NCBI RefSeq assembly: GCF_900112085.1
Contig: NZ_FOJY01000012.1
Coordinates: forward strand, 68,835-107,026
Length of the DNA stretch: 38,192 nucleotides
Origin: Acetitomaculum ruminis DSM 5522
GTDB lineage: Bacteria > Bacillota > Clostridia > Lachnospirales > Lachnospiraceae
Reading direction: 5' to 3'
The translations under genes were made by a program, and so were the position numbers. This document shows, piece after piece, positions 1 to 8,965 of this stretch. Positions within the stretch are counted from its first letter, which is position 1, and each line of letters begins with the position of its first letter. The notes under the pieces were generated by a model. That model was not told the origin of the DNA and searched no databases. It worked only from the letters and a program-made list of their open reading frames with translations.

Positions 1-79
1 CCCCTTCTGACAGGTGGCACAAAGTGCCACTGCGTTCATGAGGAAGTAGCGAAGCGGATTTAAGAATGTCCGCTTTACA
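1..79 (+). repeat. Structured repeat, copy 1 (truncated at window edge)
   Basis: This stretch matches 18548-18625: the first 60 bases are identical, then copy 1 has TAA where copy 2 has CC, then 16 more bases are identical (64-79 and 610-625 of the 18 kb block). It contains two hairpins. One is GTGGCAC-AAA-GTGCCAC at 14-30; the other pairs AAGCGGA (52-58) with TCCGCTT (69-75). The window starts inside the loop/3' arm of a third hairpin that is complete in copy 2. The gene at 130 begins 50 bases downstream. No reading frame of note. It may be a non-autonomous mobile or dispersed intergenic element. Confidence 0.8.
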
Positions 80-129
80 ATGAGTATAAAATTGCAAAAT
101 ACTCCGAATCGGGGAAAAAGAAGGAAAGG

Positions 130-3100
130 ATGAAAGGTATGAAAAAAAAGAAATTTTTTTCCGGAAAAGTTTTGGCAGTAATGGGATTATCCCTTGTCGT
201 AACAATGCTTTCTACTTTATCGGTACTAGCTGATAAAGATGTTAGTAAAGATGAAAATTCATCAGAACTTCCGGGAACATTTGTGTCAGAAACTCACGAT
301 GTTTTTTCAAGAAAGACATCGACCCTTGCACCTGGTATATCCCAGGATATTGTATTTGCTTACAATAAAGAAGGGTCACAGATGGCTTATTATGTAATGA
401 CAGCTGATATAACAAAGGAGGATGTCAGTGTTTATGCAAACTACAAGGATAATCAGTGTCAGGAGTTTGGGATGGAGAAACTGACTGCACAGCTGTCAAC
501 GGCACAAAAGAAGCATTCTAATCCTGAGGATAAGGAAAACTATATTGAAAATTACAATGTAATCGGTGGGGTAAATGCTGATTTTTATAACATGACAACA
601 GGAAAACCTTCCGGTGCGTTTGTTATGGAAGGAAAAGTGGTTAATAATGCAAATAACAGGCCTTGGTTTGCTGTTTTGGATGATGGCAGTGCAGCAATAG
701 GATATAACAATAAGGACTGGGCAAATGTGGCAAATCACGTAAAAGAAGCCGTAGGCGGTTCAGTTGTACTTGTATGGGATGGAAAAGATGTAACAGCTAA
801 TGCTTCCGGAAACTACAATACTGACAGACATAGCCGTACCTGTGTAGGTATCACAAAAGAAGGAAAAGTAGTATTAATGGTATTAGATGGTCGTCAGGAG
901 CCTTTTTCTGCCGGTGGCTCTATGCATGAACTTGCCCAGATAATGCTTGAGGCAGGTTGCGTATCTGCAATAAATCTTGATGGTGGCGGTTCAACCACCT
1001 TTGCTGCAAAACAGGAAGGAGAAAATAATATTTCAATTGTGAACAGACCTTCCGACGGTTCTGAACGTTCTATCAGTTCTTCTCTCATGGTGGTTTCTAC
1101 TGCTGTGCCAACTGATAAATTTGATCATGCAATTTTAAGTGCTCAATCAGATTATGTTACTCCTTTATCAAAAGTGAATATTCAGGCAAAAGGCGTAAGC
1201 CAGGTAGGAACAAAGGCCAATCTTCCTGAAGATTATAGTTTTGTATTAGAGGATGAAAGTTTTGGCAGCATCAGTGATAATACTTTTGTCTCAAATGGAA
1301 AAACCGGAGATGCGGTAGTTGAAATGATTTATCAGGGAAAAGTAGTGGGGAAAACGAGTATTCATGTGGTGATTCCTGATTCTATAGCTTTTTCTCAGAG
1401 TCAGACAACAGTTCCTTATGGAAAAAATGCAGAATTAGTAATAAATGCCCTTTATGGATTGAATCAGGTAACTGTAAAAGAAAGTGATTTTGATTTTGTA
1501 TTAGAAAATGAAAATGCCGGAAAAATGAATGGATTTTTATTTGAAGCTACAGATGATGAAAGTATAGGTTCTACAAAAGTTACAGCAACTTTGGTTCATA
1601 ATAAAGAGCTTAAAAGTGAAATAGAAGTAAGCCTTGGAAAAGGTTCGGAAGTTATTTTTGATTTTGAAAATGAAGAAGATATATTGAAATTTGGCTCAGG
1701 TTACAATAACTCTTATAACTATGTTGTTCCTGATAACAGTATTTCAAGGGCAAATTCCCAAAACGGAAAAGTACATAGTGGAAATGGAGCTTTGGCATTA
1801 AATATTGACTATTCCACCAGTTTGGAGTCCGGTTATCAATTAGCTTGCTTAAGCTATAAAGGAGATGAACTTTTATTAAAAAATGCCACATCATTCGGTG
1901 CATGGTTTTATATTCCGGATGAGTTTGATGCCGGATGGATTCGTTTTGTATTATATCCTGTAAAAGAAATCGACCAGGAAGGAAATACAACAATATCAGG
2001 CAGTACTGTTACAGGTCAGATATTAGATGGAGACAGTGTATCTACTACAGGATTTGTAAGTAAGTTTGAAGAGTCAGGATGGCATTATATTTCCTGCGAT
2101 TTATCAAACTATAAGGGTCTTTCTTTAAAGAGTAACGCTTACTTTTTACAGTTTTATATTTCAGACAGGGATGGTTCAAGCTTTGATTATTATTTTAAAG
2201 AACATAAATCTCTTAATTCAAAATTTACATTTTATATTGATGACATAACTGTGGATTATTCATCAGCAGTAGCTGACAGGGAAGCTCCTGTATTTTCAAA
2301 CTTTACCTATGCTACAAAGAATATGAGTGATGCGGTAGAATTAAAGGGACAGACGGTAGATAGTGATGTTTTAAGCTTTAATGTAAATTTAAAAGACAAT
2401 ACCAAAAAAACTAATTATACAGGAGTGGATAAAGACAGCATTAAAGCCTATGTGGATGGAGTTGAAAAAGACTTTACCTACAAAAATGGAATTGTAGCAT
2501 TAGAAGATGTTAAACTTTCAGACGGACTTCATAAAATTAAGTTTTCTGCCAAGGATATGGCTGGAAATTATAATTCCATAATAAGGACAGTAAATATTAA
2601 GGCAGATTCTTTGGAAAATACCATTAAAGTAGTGGCTCATGATAAGTCTTTAAACAGAATATTACTTGGATCTACATATTATGTGGATCTTGTGGCAACA
2701 GATATTTCAAAGGTTGAAGAGGTAGAAGTTGACTTAGATCTTAACAATATGAGTGTATGGCAGCTTGATAATATGACAGTTGCAGATGGCTTTGAGGCTT
2801 CTTATAAAATTTTGGAAGATAATATTGCCAAAATAACAATTAAAAAAGTTTATAAAACAGAGCTAACGGGAGAAACAATATTAGCTTTTCTACCAATAAA
2901 AACCTGGGAATTAAAAATGAATTATATATATGCCTCAGGAAACAAAATGGGAAGCCAGGCTTTAACTTATGCCCAGTTTAAACAAATGAAAGAATTTTGG
3001 CCTATAGATATCAGCGTTGAGGTAGATAGGGGACTTGTAACCTTTACAGACGGACAAAAATCAACCTTCTCAGGTGAAACTGTTCAGGTAGATACAGAAA

Positions 3101-5685
3101 TGTGGGCTAATTATGCAAACATGAATGCAAAAGAACCACAATACTTAAAAGAATGGAATGGTGGACATATTCATCAGGCTGAAGCTTTGGAGGATAAAGA
3201 AGCCAGTTTAACAGAAAGCGGATACAGGGGAAGAACCTATTGTCCGGTTTGCAATTCAATAGTAGACTGGGGAACAACCATTCCAAAATTAATAGCTGAT
3301 GGTTGGCATGGGGATTCATATTATGTAAATAATGAAAAATTAACAGGAATAAAAGCCATAGATGGAATATATTACGATTTTGGAGAAGACGGAATTTGTA
3401 AAGATAAAACAAAATATACCGGATTATTCTATGATGAGGAAGTGGGAGCTTACAGATACTTACAAGTCGGAAAATTAGCAAGTGGCTGGAAGATGATTGA
3501 CAATGAATGGTATTACTTTATGCCAAGAAAATATATTGCTGCAAGTGGAAAATATTCCTATAGGGGCATATCTTACTGTTTTGAAGAAACAGGTAAACTT
3601 ATATCAGGTGTATGGGTAGAATTTGAAGGAAGTTATAAATATTATTACGGACCGGATTATTATAAACGTGAATGGGCAAATATAGATGGAAAGAAATACT
3701 ATTTTGACAGAGCAGGATATCCATATAAAGGAGTTCACTATGTAAAAGAGTCCTTTGATTTATATTATCAATGGTATGATTTTGGAGAAGATGGTGCAAT
3801 TGTAAGGAAAATTGAAGATACTGGTTTTTATAAGGTAGATGGAACACTTTATTTTGTAAAAGATGGAATATCAGAATATTTTGGCTTATTTGTATATGAA
3901 GGAAATTATTATTATGCAAAGTCTGATTATTCATTAGTAACAGGAAAATATGAAATAAATAAGTCAAATGGTTTGTTACCTGATGGAGAATATGTCTTTG
4001 ATGAAAACGGAGTTTTGACTACCGGAGGATGGGTTACAAATTCAAAAGGTACTCAATACTGGGAAAATGGAAACTATTCAAAAGGCTGGAAAGAAATAGA
4101 AGGAAACACCTATTACTTTGATTCAAAAGGCTATATGGCAGTCGGTGTAAAGGTAGTTGATGGAATAAGTTATATATTTGGAGATGACGGAGTATATACA
4201 AATTCTAAATTTACCGGTTTTATTGAATTAAGTGGAAAAACCTACTATTACGACGATGGTGTTAAAGTTACAGGCTGGAAAGAAATTAATGGCTCATATT
4301 ATTACTTCCATAACAATGCCAAGGCTTCAAACAACGGTTATATGTATACAGGAAGTGTTACCATAAGTAAAGTAAATTATATCTTTGCCAGTGATGGAAA
4401 ACTTACGGAGCCTGGAATCTATACTGATAAAAAAGGAACAAGACGTTACCTTGCAGGAGAATACTTAAAAGGCTTACAAAAGATAGGGGATGATACCTAC
4501 TACTTTGATGAGACAAACGGATATATGTATAAAGGCTCATTAAAACTTGGAGATAAGGTTTATATCTTTAATGAAGATGGAAAACTTGTTGAAACGCAAG
4601 AAAGTGAAAAATTAAACGGTCTTGTAACAATAGATGGAAAAACCTATTTCTATGAAAATAATGAAGCTGTAACAGGTTGGAAAGAAATAGAAGGATATTA
4701 TTACTATTTCGATAAGAATACAAAGGCAGCACTCACAGGAGAAAACCAGATTGTAGACAAACATAAATACAACTTTGATGCAAAGGGAGTTCTTCTTTCA
4801 GGAGAAAAATTCTACAAAGGAGCAAGAGGTTACCAATACTTCTTTGCCGGACATTATGTAACCGGAGAGCAGGTAATTGACGGAAACACCTATTACTTTG
4901 ATTCCAGAGGCTATATGCAAACCGGAGTAGTTAAAGATGGCGACCTGTATTACTACTTTGGACAGACTGAGACAGTTGATTATGGAATCCGTTTGGAACA
5001 GCCTTACACGGGATTTGCAATATTTAGCGGAAAGAAATATTACATTAAAGATGGAATAAAACAAACAGGATGGCAGGTAATAAATGGAAATATCTATTAC
5101 TTACACAAAAATGAAGCAGCAGCAAGCAATGGCTATATTTATACCGGAACCAAAAAAATTAGTGGCGTAACCTATATCTTTAATACTGATGATATAAATA
5201 GTGAAAACTATGGAAAACTTGAAGAATTAGGAAGCCTTACAAAGAAAAACATAACCAGTTATTACTGGTATGGAAACCTTGTAAATGGCATCAGAGTAAT
5301 TGATACAAACGTATATTACTTTGATGAAAAAGGACAGATGGTAAAATCAGCTGAGGTTAATCTTAACGGAGAAAAATTAATCTTTGGTGAAGATGGAAAA
5401 ATGACTGATGCTAATGGCACTGTTATAACTTTAGGTGATAGCTTTAGTGTAGTTGCAGGACAAAGCTACTATCTTGCAGAAGGAAAATCCCAATACGGTT
5501 GGTTGGAAGTTGATGGCGAAAAGTATTATTTTGAGCCAATGACCACAGCTATGGTTAAAGGATTCTATGAAATCTCAGGTAAAACCTATTACTTTGATCA
5601 GGATGGTAAAATGCTTTATGGATGCACAGTAGAAATTGAAGGAATTCAGTATAGTTTTGCAGATGATGGGGTTTTACAAAATTAA
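130..5685 (+). CDS. Giant secreted phosphodiester glycosidase (NAGPA) domain protein with cell-wall-binding repeats
   Basis: The 1851-residue protein starts with a lysine-rich signal peptide (about 1-34, ending VLA-D). Residues about 85-325 form a NAGPA-type phosphodiester glycosidase domain: GVNADFYN near 146, VLDGRQ near 255, NLDGGGSTTF near 282 and a closing RSISSSLMVV. This family hydrolyses sugar-phosphodiester bonds and is common beside exopolysaccharide genes. Then come Ig-like segments (330-505), a jelly-roll, carbohydrate-binding-like segment (about 508-714), another Ig-like domain, and an H-x-H...CPVC motif near 1013-1041. From about 1097 to the end there are roughly 30 aromatic-rich units of about 20-25 residues (GWKEI..TYYFD..GYM type), typical of choline or cell-wall binding. 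Inferred role: a surface-anchored enzyme acting on wall or EPS phosphodiesters. ATG 139 (residue 4) is an equally possible start. A terminator follows at 5712. Confidence 0.9.
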   Translation: MKGMKKKKFFSGKVLAVMGLSLVVTMLSTLSVLADKDVSKDENSSELPGTFVSETHDVFSRKTSTLAPGISQDIVFAYNKEGSQMAYYVMTADITKEDVSVYANYKDNQCQEFGMEKLTAQLSTAQKKHSNPEDKENYIENYNVIGGVNADFYNMTTGKPSGAFVMEGKVVNNANNRPWFAVLDDGSAAIGYNNKDWANVANHVKEAVGGSVVLVWDGKDVTANASGNYNTDRHSRTCVGITKEGKVVLMVLDGRQEPFSAGGSMHELAQIMLEAGCVSAINLDGGGSTTFAAKQEGENNISIVNRPSDGSERSISSSLMVVSTAVPTDKFDHAILSAQSDYVTPLSKVNIQAKGVSQVGTKANLPEDYSFVLEDESFGSISDNTFVSNGKTGDAVVEMIYQGKVVGKTSIHVVIPDSIAFSQSQTTVPYGKNAELVINALYGLNQVTVKESDFDFVLENENAGKMNGFLFEATDDESIGSTKVTATLVHNKELKSEIEVSLGKGSEVIFDFENEEDILKFGSGYNNSYNYVVPDNSISRANSQNGKVHSGNGALALNIDYSTSLESGYQLACLSYKGDELLLKNATSFGAWFYIPDEFDAGWIRFVLYPVKEIDQEGNTTISGSTVTGQILDGDSVSTTGFVSKFEESGWHYISCDLSNYKGLSLKSNAYFLQFYISDRDGSSFDYYFKEHKSLNSKFTFYIDDITVDYSSAVADREAPVFSNFTYATKNMSDAVELKGQTVDSDVLSFNVNLKDNTKKTNYTGVDKDSIKAYVDGVEKDFTYKNGIVALEDVKLSDGLHKIKFSAKDMAGNYNSIIRTVNIKADSLENTIKVVAHDKSLNRILLGSTYYVDLVATDISKVEEVEVDLDLNNMSVWQLDNMTVADGFEASYKILEDNIAKITIKKVYKTELTGETILAFLPIKTWELKMNYIYASGNKMGSQALTYAQFKQMKEFWPIDISVEVDRGLVTFTDGQKSTFSGETVQVDTEMWANYANMNAKEPQYLKEWNGGHIHQAEALEDKEASLTESGYRGRTYCPVCNSIVDWGTTIPKLIADGWHGDSYYVNNEKLTGIKAIDGIYYDFGEDGICKDKTKYTGLFYDEEVGAYRYLQVGKLASGWKMIDNEWYYFMPRKYIAASGKYSYRGISYCFEETGKLISGVWVEFEGSYKYYYGPDYYKREWANIDGKKYYFDRAGYPYKGVHYVKESFDLYYQWYDFGEDGAIVRKIEDTGFYKVDGTLYFVKDGISEYFGLFVYEGNYYYAKSDYSLVTGKYEINKSNGLLPDGEYVFDENGVLTTGGWVTNSKGTQYWENGNYSKGWKEIEGNTYYFDSKGYMAVGVKVVDGISYIFGDDGVYTNSKFTGFIELSGKTYYYDDGVKVTGWKEINGSYYYFHNNAKASNNGYMYTGSVTISKVNYIFASDGKLTEPGIYTDKKGTRRYLAGEYLKGLQKIGDDTYYFDETNGYMYKGSLKLGDKVYIFNEDGKLVETQESEKLNGLVTIDGKTYFYENNEAVTGWKEIEGYYYYFDKNTKAALTGENQIVDKHKYNFDAKGVLLSGEKFYKGARGYQYFFAGHYVTGEQVIDGNTYYFDSRGYMQTGVVKDGDLYYYFGQTETVDYGIRLEQPYTGFAIFSGKKYYIKDGIKQTGWQVINGNIYYLHKNEAAASNGYIYTGTKKISGVTYIFNTDDINSENYGKLEELGSLTKKNITSYYWYGNLVNGIRVIDTNVYYFDEKGQMVKSAEVNLNGEKLIFGEDGKMTDANGTVITLGDSFSVVAGQSYYLAEGKSQYGWLEVDGEKYYFEPMTTAMVKGFYEISGKTYYFDQDGKMLYGCTVEIEGIQYSFADDGVLQN

Positions 5686-5711
5686 AAAAACTAAATAAAA
5701 ATAGCATTAAA

Positions 5712-5749
5712 GGGGTGGAAAGCTTTTAGGGTTTTCCACCTTCTTTTTT
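5712..5749 (+). terminator. Rho-independent terminator after the NAGPA gene
   Basis: GGTGGAAA (5714-5721) pairs with TTTCCACC (5733-5740), followed by TTCTTTTTTG. It lies 27 bases after the stop codon at 5685 and separates the giant surface protein from the EPS operon. Confidence 0.85.
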
Positions 5750-5970
5750 GTAGAATAAACAAATATAAAATAAACATTTTTGTTAGAAAGCTGTTATTAT
5801 CGTTACAATGTATTAGAATAGTAAAATGCATGTTTTTATTAATAATGAATAAAAAATTAAGAAAAAAACCAAAAAATAAATAAGTTTATAAGTTATAATG
5901 TATCAAAGGAATAATACTTTTAAATAATTATAAGAAAAATACAATATTTCATATGGTATTTACTGGATGT

Positions 5971-6007
5971 CATTAACTTGCTTACACAGTTAATGGTATG
6001 ATAAAAT
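5971..6007 (+). promoter_or_regulatory. Putative EPS operon promoter with inverted repeat
   Basis: In the 360-base gap before the EPS operon, CATTAAC (5971-5977) and GTTAATG (5989-5995) form a 7-bp inverted repeat with an 11-base spacer. The repeat encloses a candidate -35 (TTGCTT, 5978-5983); a candidate -10 lies in TATGATAAAAT (5997-6007). The layout suggests a repressor or activator site over the promoter. The rest of 5750-5970 is very AT-rich and I see no gene in it. The first gene has a good ribosome site (AAAGGAAGG) before ATG 6046. Confidence 0.45.
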
Positions 6008-6045
6008 TTTTATATTAAGGTAGATAGAAAGGAAGGTTTAAAAAA

Positions 6046-6828
6046 ATGGGTCAAAAAAATAAAATAAAATTGTATGCAAATGAAAGCCCATTGATTAATG
6101 ATGCAATAGATCGCATTGTCGTAGAAATACATAATAAAAAAAGTGATGATATGACTTCACAGTCTGTTTTACTTACAGGGTGCAGTCCCCAGTGTGGTAC
6201 CACTTCCACATGCATCAGCTTAGGGATTGCTTTTGCTACATCCCAGTGGAAAACCCTTATTATTGACTGCGACATCAGAAAAGCAAATAAATTCAAAAAA
6301 CTTAATCAAAAAGCAGAGGTGGGATTAGAGGATTATCTTGTGGGAAAAAAGAATAATGATGAGGATATGACTGTTTCAGATATTGTATATGAAACGAATG
6401 TTGAAAATCTGTCTTATATTCCCTGCGGGAAATATGCTGAAAATTCCACAAGGATGTTTTGCTCACCAAAAATGTCTGATGTATTTAAGTATGCTAAGGA
6501 AAACTTTGATTATATAATATTTGACTGTCCTTCCATAACAGTTGTTCCGGATTCTCAAATATTATTTAAAAAGGTTGATGGAATCGTCTTATTGTCGGCT
6601 CTAAGAGGAGTTACCAAAAAGCAGATTAAAGAGGCAAAGCTTAAGATAAAACCATACCAGGATAAATATTATGGAATGATAGTAAATAAAGTTGAACTGC
6701 CATTATACAAAAAATACATTAAGAATTTTGATTATTACTTTCTTAATAAATACGGAGAACAGAAACTGGATAATAATGCAAATAAAAAATACAACAGACT
6801 TGCCCAAGAAGGAGGACGGGACATATGA
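6046..6828 (+). CDS. BY-kinase / CpsD-family protein with degenerate P-loop
   Basis: At 260 residues this has the length and layout of CpsD/CapB/EpsB-type bacterial tyrosine kinases, cytoplasmic ATPases that pair with a Wzz-like membrane partner to control EPS export and chain length. Walker A' is clear (LIIDCDIR, Asp74/Asp76), as is Walker B (YIIFDCPS, Asp160). The Walker A loop, however, reads SPQCGTTSTC (47-56): it lacks the G-K-S/T lysine and the first signature lysine expected in xKGGxxK/PGEGKST loops. The C-terminus has scattered tyrosines (about 225-252) but no compact Tyr cluster. It is the first gene of the EPS operon and overlaps the next by 4 bases. It could be a non-catalytic regulator or use an altered nucleotide site; the family assignment itself is firm. 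Confidence 0.85.
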   Translation: MGQKNKIKLYANESPLINDAIDRIVVEIHNKKSDDMTSQSVLLTGCSPQCGTTSTCISLGIAFATSQWKTLIIDCDIRKANKFKKLNQKAEVGLEDYLVGKKNNDEDMTVSDIVYETNVENLSYIPCGKYAENSTRMFCSPKMSDVFKYAKENFDYIIFDCPSITVVPDSQILFKKVDGIVLLSALRGVTKKQIKEAKLKIKPYQDKYYGMIVNKVELPLYKKYIKNFDYYFLNKYGEQKLDNNANKKYNRLAQEGGRDI

Positions 6829-7739
6829 TAAAAAATATATACAAAGCCTTAAGCCTTGTTCTTGTGCTTATGTTAGCATTTTTATGCATTCCGAATATGG
6901 CTATGGCAGAAGAAGTATCAGCTAACAGATCAGATGTACTTGTTACTTCATATTCATTGTCAAACGACAAAATTATTCCTGGAAAGAGATTTACCCTTAC
7001 CTTTACCATTAGAAACTACAGTGTAAATGTTCCGGCAGAGGGAGTTAAAATATTAGTGGTTAATCCTGATGGTGTTGCACCTGTATATGGAACAATAAGT
7101 GAAGCTTATGTGGGAAATATTGCCCCTAATCAAAGTGTTGATGTTGCCTTTAATTATGATTCCTGGTCTAGTATAAACACAGATACTATTAATTTTCAGG
7201 TAATGCTTACCACATCTACAGCCCAAGATCAGTTTATTTTAACAGCTCCTGTGGGAACTGATGCACCTTTTAGCGTAAATACAGTTACTATTCCTGAAGA
7301 AGCAGGAACGGATACACCTGCTAATATTCAGACTTCTTTTAGCATTGTAGGATCAGACAGTGTAAGTAATATTGAAATTTCCGTTGAAGGGGAAGGTATA
7401 GAAACTATTTCAAATAATATTGGTTTATTAGCCGCAGGAAAATCAAAAAATCTGACAATTCCCGTAGAATTTACAAAGGCAGGCTCTTATGAGGTGACAG
7501 TTTATATTTCCTATACTGATACCGAAGGTGCAACTCAAAAGGTTGCTTTACAAACTGGAACCATAAAAGTTACCCAGGGTGCTGTTACTCCCGGAAAAAC
7601 TCATACATCCACAATGAACGAAACAGAGAGTGACTCTGAAAAGGGAGTTAGCAGGATGTTAGTTGTAGGGCTTAGCGGAATTGCAATAGTTTTGGTTATT
7701 GGAGTAATAGTATTACTGTTTTATAAAAAAAAGAAATAA
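6825..7739 (+). CDS. Exported CARDB/COG1361-like surface protein with C-terminal membrane anchor
   Basis: 304 residues. A signal peptide (1-28, ending AMA-EE) is followed by two Ig-like, all-beta modules of the CARDB/COG1361 kind. The first (about 38-150) opens with the pattern of basic/hydrophobic strands around PGKRFTLTFTIRN; the second spans about 165-252. A Ser/Thr/Glu-rich linker leads to one transmembrane helix (about 278-299) and a KKKK tail on the inside. Such proteins bind or present carbohydrate or act as scaffolds outside the membrane. Its ATGA overlap with the kinase-like gene and its position between the kinase-like and Wzz-type genes suggest it belongs to the EPS export complex. 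That is inference; no catalytic motif is visible. Confidence 0.75.
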   Translation: MIKNIYKALSLVLVLMLAFLCIPNMAMAEEVSANRSDVLVTSYSLSNDKIIPGKRFTLTFTIRNYSVNVPAEGVKILVVNPDGVAPVYGTISEAYVGNIAPNQSVDVAFNYDSWSSINTDTINFQVMLTTSTAQDQFILTAPVGTDAPFSVNTVTIPEEAGTDTPANIQTSFSIVGSDSVSNIEISVEGEGIETISNNIGLLAAGKSKNLTIPVEFTKAGSYEVTVYISYTDTEGATQKVALQTGTIKVTQGAVTPGKTHTSTMNETESDSEKGVSRMLVVGLSGIAIVLVIGVIVLLFYKKKK

Positions 7740-7755
7740 ATGAAAGGAGCCCATA

Positions 7756-8472
7756 ATGGATATAAAAGAACTTGAAGAAGTCGATTATGACATATTGGAA
7801 AATATCAAAGTAAGCTTTCGTGAACTATGGAAGAAAAAATGGATAATAATTTTAACTACAATACTTGGGGGATTGTGTGCATTAGTTTATATAGGAATAG
7901 TTGGAAGATCCACTTATTATACAGCCAGAGCATCGGTTTTTAGTGCTGCCTATGGTTCTTATGAAGAATCGGCAACGGGAGTTTCTGCCATGAATGCCTA
8001 TGCAGATATTATTGGAAGCTCTATTGTCTGTGAAAGAGCTGCGGAATCTCTTAGCGAATATGGCATCACATCAGATAAATTAAAAGAAATGGTTAGTGCC
8101 GGGCAGATTTATGTAGCTGGTGCGTCTACCAGTTCAAGAGAATATGGTTATAAATTGCAGATTTATGCTTCTTCAAGATCATCGGAAAGAGCTATTCCTA
8201 TTGCAAATGCCATGGCAAATGCTTTTACGGCAGAATTAAATGCTTTCCTTGGACAAAACATTATACAGGTTATGGATGAGGCTTCGTCCTATTCTGTTTC
8301 TGAAAAGATAAATGTAAAGATGTATATAGCTATTTTTTCAGCAGTTGGACTTGTTTTATCCAGTGGCATTATTTTTGTATGCACCTTCTTTTCACCATGG
8401 GTAAGAAGCGTGGAACAGTGTGAGATGAAAGAAGAAAATATTTTGGGGATAATACCGTTTTCAAAGGAATGA
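7756..8472 (+). CDS. Wzz/CpsC-type chain-length determinant protein
   Basis: 238 residues with the Wzz-family plan: a short cytoplasmic N-terminus, transmembrane helix 1 (about 32-52), an extracytoplasmic alpha/beta domain (53-183), transmembrane helix 2 (about 188-210), and a short cytoplasmic tail ending ENILGIIPF, the usual place where CpsC-type proteins contact and activate their BY-kinase. Length is normal for CpsC/CapA adaptors of Firmicutes. It should set EPS chain length and couple export to the BY-kinase homologue at 6046. A clear AAAGGAG ribosome site precedes ATG 7756. The partner kinase has a degraded P-loop, so the usual ATP-dependent cycle may not operate. Confidence 0.85.
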   Translation: MDIKELEEVDYDILENIKVSFRELWKKKWIIILTTILGGLCALVYIGIVGRSTYYTARASVFSAAYGSYEESATGVSAMNAYADIIGSSIVCERAAESLSEYGITSDKLKEMVSAGQIYVAGASTSSREYGYKLQIYASSRSSERAIPIANAMANAFTAELNAFLGQNIIQVMDEASSYSVSEKINVKMYIAIFSAVGLVLSSGIIFVCTFFSPWVRSVEQCEMKEENILGIIPFSKE

Positions 8473-8951
8473 CAAAAATGGCAAATAATAAACAATTGAA
8501 GATATGTTTTGCAGCATCATCAGGGGGACATTTTGAGCAATTGATGATGCTTAAGCCCTTAATGGAAAAATATGACAGCTTTATTTTTACGGAAAAAACC
8601 CCCTATACCGTGAAAAATAAAGATATAAAAACCTATTATGTACCTCAGATTAATCGTAAAGAGTTGTTTTTTCCCATAAAAATCATACATAATTTTTTCC
8701 TTGCTTTAAGCATAGTAATGAGAGAAAAACCTGATGTTATGATAACTACAGGAGTTTTGGCAGTTGTTCCTTTAGCTTTTATACTAAAAATATTCGGTGG
8801 AAAGCTTATTTATTTAGAATCATTTGCAAAAGTAAATTCAGCCACAATAAGCGGAAAAACACTTTATAAAATTGCAGACCGTTTTTATGTTCAATGGGAA
8901 GAAATGAAAGAAATATTTCCAAATGCCATTTATAAAGGCGGCATTTACTAA
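8469..8951 (+). CDS. Alg14/PssD-like glycosyltransferase membrane subunit
   Basis: 160 residues matching the Alg14 family (PssD, EpsE/Cps14F type): an N-terminal FAASSGGHFEQL motif at about 13-24 (the family's S-GGH signature) and a hydrophobic stretch about 92-110 that serves as membrane association. Alg14-type proteins anchor the catalytic Alg13-type subunit to the membrane, where together they add the second sugar to a lipid-linked precursor. The Alg13-type partner follows 14 bases downstream. The start overlaps the previous gene by 4 bases; ATG 8478 (residue 4) is better spaced from AAGGA at 8463-8467 and may be the true start. Confidence 0.88.
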   Translation: MTKMANNKQLKICFAASSGGHFEQLMMLKPLMEKYDSFIFTEKTPYTVKNKDIKTYYVPQINRKELFFPIKIIHNFFLALSIVMREKPDVMITTGVLAVVPLAFILKIFGGKLIYLESFAKVNSATISGKTLYKIADRFYVQWEEMKEIFPNAIYKGGIY

Positions 8952-8965
8952 AACAGGAGAAGAAA

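Noticed and set aside
3107-5064. Long minus-strand open frames antisense to the giant gene
   Set aside because: They mirror the codon pattern of the repeats in an AT-rich gene, have Leu/His/Ile-rich nonsense products and no ribosome sites.
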